A DNA stretch of 11,828 bases from Acidimicrobiia bacterium (GTDB taxonomy: Bacteria > Actinomycetota > Acidimicrobiia > Acidimicrobiales > CATQHL01): contig JAGWAK010000033.1 of the NCBI GenBank assembly GCA_021296435.1, positions 1-11,828 on the forward strand, in the 5' to 3' direction. The notes under the pieces were generated by a model. That model saw only the letters and a list, made by a program, of their open reading frames with translations. It did no database searches and had not been told where the DNA came from. Positions 4,800 to 11,182 of the stretch are shown here, one piece after another. The stretch's first letter is position 1; every line of letters starts with the position of its first letter. Made by a program: the position numbers and the translations under genes.

Positions 4800-6668
4800 T
4801 CAGCCGGCGGCTGACGGCCTGCCCCGCACCGGCGCGGCCAGATCGCCGCGGCGGCTGAACAGCCCCGACGCCGCCGTGGCGCCGGTCAGGGCGTCGGCGG
4901 CCAGCAACTGGGCTGCGGCGCTGTAGCTGGCCTTCTCGCCGGCGGGGAAGCGGTGCTCCTGGGGCAGCACCGTGCCGGTCCAGTAGCGCCCGTCGCCGTC
5001 CCGCTGGCGCTGCGACCAGCCGAACAGGTCCCAGGCTTCCGATGTGAGACCCGCGGCGAGGCACGCCAGGGTGCACTCGGCGGTCTCGGCGGGCGTCACC
5101 CAGTCGCGGTCGGCCACGCAGCGGACCCCCCAGCCCTCCAGTACGAAGTCGTCCCAGCGGTCCAGCAGGTGGCGCCGCGCACCGTCTCCGTCGAGGATCC
5201 CCGCCAGCACCGGGTAGTACCAGTCCATGGCGAAGCGGTCCTTGGGGGCGAAGGCGTCCGGCACCCCGCTGATCACGCCGGCCAGGCGGGCGGCGCCCGT
5301 CTCCCAGCGCGGTCGCTCGTGGCCCAATTCGGCGGCGATGGCCCCCGCCGACCGCAGGCTGTGGTGGATGCTGCTCGAACTGGAGAGCAGCGCGAACGGC
5401 CACGGCGTGCCGTCGGCGTGGCGCGCCCAGCGGATCTCGCCACGGGGCTGCTGCAGGTCAAGGGTGAACTCCACTGCCCGCTCCACGACGCGCCACATGA
5501 CCTCCAGGAAGGCGCGGTCGCGGGTCATCAGGTAGTGGTGCCAGACGCCGCAGGCCACGTAGGCCGTGCAGTTGGCGTCCAGCTTGTGCTCCTCGATGCC
5601 GTCGGCGGTGTAGTAGCGGTGCCAGGCGCCGTCACGTCGCTGCGCGGTGGCCAGGAAGTCGTAGGCCCGCTCGGCCGCCGCGTGGTACCCGGTGACGTCG
5701 AGGGCCATGGCGCACTCGACGTGGTTCCACGGGTCGGCGTGGCCGCCGGGGAACCAGAGGATGAGCCCCGAGTCCAGTTGCCACTCGACGATGCCCTCGG
5801 CGGTGGCGGTCACGTCGTCGCGGCTCAGCAGCCCGGGGACCTCGCGCAGGTACTCCGACGGCGCTCGGGAAACATCGCTGACGGCTGTCGCCGGGTGCCG
5901 GACGCGCCGGTCGGCCCGCGCCGAAGCGCCTGGCGCGCCGGCTCCAGCGCCCCGGTCCTTGACGGCGTACAGCACCACGCTCTTGCCGATGAGTGGGCGC
6001 AGCAGGCGCTCGGCCACCCTGGCGATGAGCGGTCGGCGCTCGATTTCCCAGCACAGCAGGCGGCGGTAGGCGCGCACCAGGCGGTGGTCGTCGTTTTCCG
6101 GGCCGACGGCGCACCGCAGCCACCAGTAGGGGGAGTGCAGGGCGTGCGCCCGATGCCGGCCCAGCGGCAGCAAACCCGCCTCGCGCAGCAGTGCCCGCAG
6201 GCGTCGCAGGGTGTAGACGCGGACGTGCCCGCCGGGCACGGCGGGGGCGTGGTATTCCTCGGCGAGCAGCCAGCACAGCTTCTCGGGCAGCCAGGACGGC
6301 ACGGTCACCGCCAGCACCCCGCCCGGTCGCAGCACGCGGGCCAACTCCGCCAACGCCGCGCCGTCGTCGTCGATATGTTCGAGGATCTCGGCGGCGATGA
6401 TCCGGTCGAAGCTGCCGTCGGCGAACGGCAAGCGCCGTGCATCGGCGCCGACGGGGGTTGCGAACGCGCCGGCCGGAATCTCCTCGGCGTCGCGCATGGC
6501 GGCGACCATGTCGCGAACCTCCGCCAGTTCGGAGCGCCCCAGATCGCTGGCCACGACGTCGGCGCCGCGGCGCAGCGCGCCGAAGGCGTGGCGGCCGAAG
6601 CCGCAGCCAAGGTCCAGGACCCTGTGACCGGGCGCGAGCTCGAGCCGGCGGTAGTCGACGGTTTCCAC
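4800..6668 (-). CDS. Bifunctional protein: class I SAM methyltransferase fused to an alpha/alpha-toroid ('prenyltransferase-like') domain
   Basis: One uninterrupted 622-residue frame. Residues 1-237 are a class I methyltransferase: motif I LDLGCGFGRHAF (18-29), Asp42 ending strand 2, FDRIIAAEILEHI (87-99), LRPGGVLAVTVPSW (113-126), and the KSVVLYAVK ending (229-237) where such enzymes usually stop. Residues 238-270 form a Gly/Ala/Arg/Pro-rich linker. Residues 271-605 are an all-helical alpha/alpha-toroid of the kind often labelled 'prenyltransferase' or squalene-cyclase-like in actinobacteria: WFPGGHADPWNHVE (305-318), NCTAYVACGVWHHYL (366-380), SSIHHSLRSA (432-441), MDWYYPVL (481-488), GVRCVADRDWVTPAETAE (514-531). 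These conserved Trp, His, Asp and Glu clusters suggest an active site, but a prenyl or sugar substrate cannot be chosen. The GTG at 6668 lies 2 nt after the glycosyltransferase stop and gives the usual short lead-in (VETVDYRRLELAPG). The linker has no ATG or GTG for separate translation. Confidence 0.8.
   Translation of the reverse strand: METVDYRRLELAPGHRVLDLGCGFGRHAFGALRRGADVVASDLGRSELAEVRDMVAAMRDAEEIPAGAFATPVGADARRLPFADGSFDRIIAAEILEHIDDDGAALAELARVLRPGGVLAVTVPSWLPEKLCWLLAEEYHAPAVPGGHVRVYTLRRLRALLREAGLLPLGRHRAHALHSPYWWLRCAVGPENDDHRLVRAYRRLLCWEIERRPLIARVAERLLRPLIGKSVVLYAVKDRGAGAGAPGASARADRRVRHPATAVSDVSRAPSEYLREVPGLLSRDDVTATAEGIVEWQLDSGLILWFPGGHADPWNHVECAMALDVTGYHAAAERAYDFLATAQRRDGAWHRYYTADGIEEHKLDANCTAYVACGVWHHYLMTRDRAFLEVMWRVVERAVEFTLDLQQPRGEIRWARHADGTPWPFALLSSSSSIHHSLRSAGAIAAELGHERPRWETGAARLAGVISGVPDAFAPKDRFAMDWYYPVLAGILDGDGARRHLLDRWDDFVLEGWGVRCVADRDWVTPAETAECTLACLAAGLTSEAWDLFGWSQRQRDGDGRYWTGTVLPQEHRFPAGEKASYSAAAQLLAADALTGATAASGLFSRRGDLAAPVRGRPSAAG
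4808..4822 (+). repeat. 15-bp direct repeat, copy 2 (inside the 3' end of the fusion gene)
   Basis: Identical to 4721-4735. On the minus strand it encodes part of the last residues (GRPSA) of the methyltransferase-toroid protein, just before its stop codon. Confidence 0.5.
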
Positions 6669-6670
6669 GA

Positions 6671-7987
6671 TCAGCGCGCCGAGCGGCGGTCCGCGCCGGC
6701 CAGCAGGATGCGGTACTGCTCCACGCTGCGTTCGGCGGTGTGGCGCCAACTCCAGTTGTCGAGCACGCGGCGGCGTCCTTCCTGCCCGAGCCGCCGACCC
6801 AGGTCGGGGTCGTCGAGGATCCTCCGCAGCGCGCCCGCCAGCGAGGCGGCGTCGCCCGGCGGAACCAGCAGGGCGGCCTCGCCGTCGCCGCCCACGACCT
6901 CCGGCAGGGCGCCGCCGGTGGTGGTCACGAGCGGGGCGGCACAACTCATGGCCTCGATGGCCGGTAGCGAGAACCCCTCGTACAGGGACGGCACCACCGC
7001 GACGGCGGCCTCGGCGTACAGATTCACGATCTCCGCCTCGCTGAGGTCCGAGACGAACCGCACGGCGTCGCTGAGACCCATCAGCCGGACCGTCTCGAGG
7101 GTGGGGCTGTCCGCGCGGGGCCGGCCGATGATCGTGAGCTCCGCCTTGCGGCCGCTGGAGCGCAGCTCGGCCAGCGCCTCCAGCAGGTACGCCATCCCCT
7201 TCATCGCCACATCCGCCGAGGCGGTCGTGACCAGCAGGGCGTCCCGGCGCAGCACGTCGGACAGCGGCCGGAACACCTCGGGGTCCACGCCGACGGGCAC
7301 CACGGTGATGCGGTCGGGCGCCACCCGGTGATCGCGGCAGATGTCGAGGCGGGAGGACTCCGACACCGTCATCACCCGCGGTAGGCGCCTGACCACACGG
7401 GTCTGCATCTTCGTGAAGGAGTACCAGCGCTTCTTCCCGAAGCGCTCCTGGCGGGTCTTGGCCTGGGCCATCTCGAGGCGGCGGTCGACGGTGATCGGAT
7501 GGTGGATGGTGACGATGACCGGCAGCCCGGCCCGCTGCACGGCCAGCAGCCCGTAACCCAGGGACTGGTTGTCGTGCACCAGGTCGAAGTCCTCGGCGCG
7601 CCGGCGCAGCTCCTGCCACGCCCGCACGCTGAACGCCAGCGGTTCGGAGAACATCCCCAAGCGGGTGGCCCAGACCTCGAGACGGTCGGCCGCCGTCTTG
7701 ATCTCCCAGAAGGCCGGTCTCCGGCCGGGGAAGTGGTCGTTGAAGATATCCAGACTCGGGAGCTGCCACAGCGGCACCCGCCCGTCGAGATCCGGATACG
7801 GCTGGCCGGAGAACACCTCCACGTGGTGGCCGAGTTCGGTGAGAGCCCGGCTGAGCTGCCGTGTGTACACCCCCTGGCCGCCGCAGTGCGGCTTGCCGCG
7901 GTAGGTGAGCAGCGCGATCCGCAGAGGGTCACCGTCGGGCCGGCGGGAAGTGGCTGCCGGGAGTGTGGCGTCGGGTGCGAGGGTCAA
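6671..7987 (-). CDS. Glycosyltransferase family 4 (GT-B fold)
   Basis: This 438-residue retaining-type glycosyltransferase has two Rossmann-like halves. The N-terminal domain starts at IALLTYRGKPHCGGQGVYTR (residues 24-43), where the Gly-rich loop is typical of GT4, followed by LVHDNQSLGYG (136-146) and VTIHHPITVDRR (159-170). The C-terminal domain has VPVGVDPEVFRP (230-241), ELTIIGRP (283-290), VVPSLYEGFSLPAIEAM (331-347) with the EX7E pair Glu337/Glu345 that contacts the sugar nucleotide, and a terminal helix around NWSWRHTAERSVEQYR. No membrane helix is seen, so it is cytoplasmic or membrane-peripheral. The KPHCGGQGVY form is characteristic of an actinobacterial subgroup found beside methyltransferase and toroid genes; donor and acceptor are unknown. 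The only plausible in-frame start before the fold is a TTG at 7987, without a good ribosome-binding site, so the first 15-20 residues are uncertain. It follows the lnt-like gene by 67 bp. Confidence 0.9.
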   Translation of the reverse strand: MTLAPDATLPAATSRRPDGDPLRIALLTYRGKPHCGGQGVYTRQLSRALTELGHHVEVFSGQPYPDLDGRVPLWQLPSLDIFNDHFPGRRPAFWEIKTAADRLEVWATRLGMFSEPLAFSVRAWQELRRRAEDFDLVHDNQSLGYGLLAVQRAGLPVIVTIHHPITVDRRLEMAQAKTRQERFGKKRWYSFTKMQTRVVRRLPRVMTVSESSRLDICRDHRVAPDRITVVPVGVDPEVFRPLSDVLRRDALLVTTASADVAMKGMAYLLEALAELRSSGRKAELTIIGRPRADSPTLETVRLMGLSDAVRFVSDLSEAEIVNLYAEAAVAVVPSLYEGFSLPAIEAMSCAAPLVTTTGGALPEVVGGDGEAALLVPPGDAASLAGALRRILDDPDLGRRLGQEGRRRVLDNWSWRHTAERSVEQYRILLAGADRRSAR

Positions 7988-8023
7988 GTGCGAGGCCGCC
8001 GTCGTGGTCTGTGAGACGTGCGC

Positions 8024-8036
8024 CGGGAGAGTCCCG
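8024..8036 (-). other. Small hairpin between the lnt-like and glycosyltransferase genes
   Basis: CGGGA-CTC-TCCCG on the minus strand: a perfect 5-bp stem with a 3-nt loop in the 67-bp spacer. It could attenuate or process the message between the two genes. No T-run follows, and I see no TANNNT box near the TTG start of the glycosyltransferase. Confidence 0.2.
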
Positions 8037-8054
8037 TTGCGCCGCGGGAGGAGT

Positions 8055-9674
8055 CTAACGACCGGCGCCCCGATGCCCCGGGCTTCCCTGCCCGCTCTCT
8101 GAGCCGGACCTGTCGCCGGCGCGCCCAGCGACCGCGCGCAGGTCGCCGGTGGCGACGAATGCCGCGGGGGCCGGGCGTTCCCGCCGGGCGGCCGCGACGG
8201 CGGCCGCCACAGCGGTTGCGGCCAGCGCCAGCAGCGGCCACGGCCCGACGCGCAGGGCCCAGGTCTCTCCGGTTCGCTTGGCGACCTCCGCGATGAGCAC
8301 CTTCTGCTCGCTGATCCCCGTGCGAGCCAAAACCTCGCCGTCCGGGTTCACGATCGCGCTGAAGCCGGTGGGCGCCGCCTGCAGCACCCAGCGTCCCGTC
8401 TCGATGGCCCGCAGTTGCGAGGAGGCCACTTGCTGGGTCTGCACGATGGTGAGCCAGTAGGAAGAGCCGTTGGTGGGGTTCAGCAGGACGGTACCCCCGT
8501 TGCCGATGGCGTCGCGGGCACGGTCCTCGAAGAAGATCTCCCAGGAGATGAGCACACCGAAGCGGCCCACCCCGGTTTCCAGCACCGCCGGCCCGGTGCC
8601 GGCGCGGGCGTCCTTGCTGGGCAGGATGTCGCCCGCCACGGGCTCGAACAGCGACCGCAGTGGCACGTACTCGCCGAAGGGGACGCGTCGTACCTTGTCG
8701 TAGCGGTCGGTCATCTCGCCTTGCGGGGACAGGGCCACGGAAAAGTTGAAGAACTCGCCGGGCTCGCCGTCCTCCACCACGCCGGGGATGAACCATGCCC
8801 CATGGTGGCCGGCCACGTCGGCGAGCTGGCGGAGTTGGGGACTGTCGACGAGCCGGCCGTCCACGTTGACCACGTTCTCCGGCCAGACGATGAGGTCCAC
8901 CGGCTCGGCGATGGTGTTGGTGGCGTCGAGGTGGCGCTGCATCACCACGCTGAAGTCGGTTCCCACCGCCCGGGTGCGCTGCGGGCCGCCGCCCTGCACC
9001 AGCGCCACCTTCAGCGACCCGATGTCGCGGCCCCGCGGCGCGTCGACCGAGAGCGCCAGCGCCAGGGCGATCAGCGAGGCCCCCGCCAGGGCGCCCCGCC
9101 AGCGCCGCTCGGCCAGCAGCGACAGGGTCACGCCGGCCACCGCCACGAGGGCCACGACCGTCAGCGGCCCGCCCAGGCGGGCGCTGGCCGCCAGCGGGGC
9201 GTCGGCCTGGCTGTGAGCCAGCGTGGCCAGCGGAACTCCCCCGAACGGGAAGCGCCAGCGCAGGTAGGCGATCAGGACCAGCCAGCCCACCAGAGCCGGC
9301 CGGCGTCCCTTGTGGGGTGGCGTCAGGGCGCAGCCGGCGCAGTAGAAGGCCGAGAAGATGAGGTTTGCAACCAGGTAGCCGCCGGGGGAGAAGTCCCACA
9401 TCCAGATCGTGGCCCCCAGCAGCCAGGCGGCTGAGGTGAGCCCGCCCCGGCGCAGGCGACGGGCAGCCGGCTGACCGGCGAGGAGCCGGTCCAGTGCGGC
9501 GACGCCCAGGACGGCGAGAGGCCAGAATCCCCACGGCGGCATCGAGAAGCAAATCAGGGCACCGGCGGCGAGGCAGCCCAGGGTGATGCCCGCAGCGGGC
9601 CGGAGCGACTCGACGCGACGCTGCGGTGCCGGAGGATCGGATTCCGGCACCAGGCGAGGCAGCTCGGAACTCAC
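8055..9674 (-). CDS. lnt: Apolipoprotein N-acyltransferase homologue (Lnt-like) with Ser at the catalytic Cys position
   Basis: This 539-residue membrane protein has hydrophobic segments at about residues 28-66, 79-118, 127-150, 168-188 and 193-211, then a nitrilase-fold domain (221-465), and a last helix at about 476-497, the Lnt architecture. Lnt transfers a third acyl chain from phospholipid to the N-terminal Cys of lipoproteins. Domain motifs: VALVQGG (223-229), LIVWPENV (261-268) with Glu266, RYDKVRRVPFGEYVP (324-338) with Lys327 and Glu335, and LISWEIFFED (375-384). In E. coli Lnt the triad is Glu267-Lys335-Cys387; here the aligned third residue is Ser377 (TCC at 8546-8544), followed by Trp and Glu379. 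Other conserved parts (LLNPTNGSSYW, QLRAIETGRWVLQAAPTGFSAIVNPDGE) are intact. The GTG at 9674 overlaps the hemY stop (GTGA). The last 40 residues look disordered. The family is clear; acyltransferase activity is uncertain. Confidence 0.83.
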   Translation of the reverse strand: MSSELPRLVPESDPPAPQRRVESLRPAAGITLGCLAAGALICFSMPPWGFWPLAVLGVAALDRLLAGQPAARRLRRGGLTSAAWLLGATIWMWDFSPGGYLVANLIFSAFYCAGCALTPPHKGRRPALVGWLVLIAYLRWRFPFGGVPLATLAHSQADAPLAASARLGGPLTVVALVAVAGVTLSLLAERRWRGALAGASLIALALALSVDAPRGRDIGSLKVALVQGGGPQRTRAVGTDFSVVMQRHLDATNTIAEPVDLIVWPENVVNVDGRLVDSPQLRQLADVAGHHGAWFIPGVVEDGEPGEFFNFSVALSPQGEMTDRYDKVRRVPFGEYVPLRSLFEPVAGDILPSKDARAGTGPAVLETGVGRFGVLISWEIFFEDRARDAIGNGGTVLLNPTNGSSYWLTIVQTQQVASSQLRAIETGRWVLQAAPTGFSAIVNPDGEVLARTGISEQKVLIAEVAKRTGETWALRVGPWPLLALAATAVAAAVAAARRERPAPAAFVATGDLRAVAGRAGDRSGSESGQGSPGHRGAGR

Positions 9675-11182
9675 CGCCGCGCCCCGTCCCGTGAGACTTC
9701 CAGTGCCATCCGGGCCGCCCGGCGGCCGCTGGCGATGCAGGCGGGGATGCCGATGCCGTGGTACGAGGAGCCGGCGCAGAGCACGCCCGCCGGTCCCAGC
9801 GTGTCCTCCACTGCGGCGGTTCGCTGCAGATGCCCGACGGCGTATTGGGGGAAGGCGTCCGGCCAGCGCGACACGCGTGTCGCCGACGGCGCGGCAGATA
9901 TGCCCATCGTGGCCGCCAGGCCCGCTCGGGCGGCGGCGATGAGCGTCTCGTCGGGTTCGGAGACCGCTGCGTCGTCGCCATGGCGCCCCAGCGAGACGCG
10001 CAGCACGGCGCTGCCGGCGTCGGGTCCGCCGAGGTGTGCCCACTTCGTGGACGCCCACGAGCAGGCGGTGATCGCCGGCTCCGAGCCGGCCGGGACCAGG
10101 AAACCGCTGCCGTCGGCGACGCCGGGCACCGCCGACGGCTCGTAGGCCAGCGTGACGATGGCCACCGAGGCGGTCTCGGTTTCGGTCAACAGCGCCGCCT
10201 CCTGCGGCGCCCAGGGCGCCACCAGCTGTGCCGACTGCCTTGCCCCGACAGCCAGCACTACGGCGTCGCAGTCGATGGATCGCTGCGGCGTCCGCACCGC
10301 TCCGATCGCCTGCCGGCCGGCGCCGTCCGGCCGCATCTCCAGGGCCAGGGCGGGCTCTTCGAGCGACAGAGCCGGCGCCAAGCGTTCGACCAGCGCCGCG
10401 ATCAGCGTCTCCATCCCGCCCCGCAGCCCCCAGAAGACCGGCTCGGGGGACGCCCCGTTGCCCCGACCCGCCGTGGGGCGATCCCGCAGTGCCCGGATGA
10501 GGCTGGCGTCGCGCTGGGCGGCCTCCGCCAGCGCCGGAGCCGCGGCCTGCACGCTCAGCAGGTCGCAGTCGCCCGCGTGTATCGAGCCCACCAGCGGACC
10601 CACGAGGCGCTCCAGCGTTTCGTCGCCCAGGCGGGTGCGGATCAGCTCCCCGACCGTGCAGTCCGTGCCGGTCGCGGCCCTCGCGGGGCGCCCGATTTCT
10701 GCCTGTGCGATGCCGGGATCGGGCTGATCACCCGTGTCGGGGCGTTCCGATGCGGCTACGGGACGGGCCAGATCGGCTGCCAATGCCGCCCGCCCGACCG
10801 GCGACAGCAGTCTCGGGTCGAGGTTCTCGGGATCCAGCGGCACGCCGAGGAACTGGGCCCGGGGGAGCGGGACGAGCTGACCGTCGAGGTATACGAAGGC
10901 TTGCCCGGAGGCGGGCGCCACGAGGTCATCGGCCAGCCCCAACTCGGTGCAGAGCCGGGTGCCGTCGTCCACCCGGGCCAGGAAGGCGTCCGCCGCTTCG
11001 TCAACCGGCCGCCCGGCGAACTGCGACGTCCGGATGACGCCACCGGGCCGGGAGGAAACCTCCAGCATGACCAGGTCGGTGTCCGGGGCCGCCGTCCTGA
11101 CCTCCCAGGCGGCGGCCAGACCGGAGATCCCGGCTCCCACCACGCAGATCCGGGGCGGCGCAGCGAGGTGTCCCACGCTCAC
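9671..11182 (-). CDS. hemY: Oxygen-dependent protoporphyrinogen/coproporphyrinogen oxidase HemY
   Basis: This 503-residue FAD enzyme aromatises the porphyrinogen ring in heme synthesis. In actinobacteria HemY homologues generally act on coproporphyrinogen III (the coproporphyrin route), so that substrate is more likely here; I infer this from taxonomy. Seen: N-terminal FAD-binding VVGAGISGLAAAWEV (residues 14-28), MLEVSSRPGGVIRT (39-52), the LVGPLVGSIHAGDCDLLSV region (193-211), FWGLRGGMETL (250-260), and the C-terminal FAD contact SRWPDAFPQYAVGH (438-451) with GVLCAGSSYHGIGIPACIASG (466-486). Residues about 143-172 (Asp/Pro/Ala-rich) are longer than I expect for the family. The GTG at 11182 overlaps the hemE stop (GTGA), and its own stop overlaps the lnt-like start in the same way, so the three are probably co-translated. 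A second GTG two codons in is an alternative start. Confidence 0.9.
   Translation of the reverse strand: MSVGHLAAPPRICVVGAGISGLAAAWEVRTAAPDTDLVMLEVSSRPGGVIRTSQFAGRPVDEAADAFLARVDDGTRLCTELGLADDLVAPASGQAFVYLDGQLVPLPRAQFLGVPLDPENLDPRLLSPVGRAALAADLARPVAASERPDTGDQPDPGIAQAEIGRPARAATGTDCTVGELIRTRLGDETLERLVGPLVGSIHAGDCDLLSVQAAAPALAEAAQRDASLIRALRDRPTAGRGNGASPEPVFWGLRGGMETLIAALVERLAPALSLEEPALALEMRPDGAGRQAIGAVRTPQRSIDCDAVVLAVGARQSAQLVAPWAPQEAALLTETETASVAIVTLAYEPSAVPGVADGSGFLVPAGSEPAITACSWASTKWAHLGGPDAGSAVLRVSLGRHGDDAAVSEPDETLIAAARAGLAATMGISAAPSATRVSRWPDAFPQYAVGHLQRTAAVEDTLGPAGVLCAGSSYHGIGIPACIASGRRAARMALEVSRDGARR

Noticed and set aside
5860..5960. Frameshift as the cause of the methyltransferase-toroid fusion
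   Set aside because: Both domains are in the same frame, and each reads cleanly up to the linker, so no indel is needed. Only a lost stop codon could be an artefact.
4953..7331. Long + strand open frame (about 790 codons) opposite the glycosyltransferase and fusion genes
   Set aside because: Antisense frames stay open easily at this GC content. Its translation has no recognisable domain, and the minus strand carries two confident genes.
6669..7769. Upstream extension of the methyltransferase-toroid frame to 7769
   Set aside because: It is a different frame over the glycosyltransferase gene; the translation is low-complexity and matches no family, whereas the GT4 frame has clear motifs.
8415..9434. 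+ strand open frame opposite the lnt-like gene
   Set aside because: His-, Gly- and Ala-rich translation without motifs, antisense to a clear membrane-enzyme gene.
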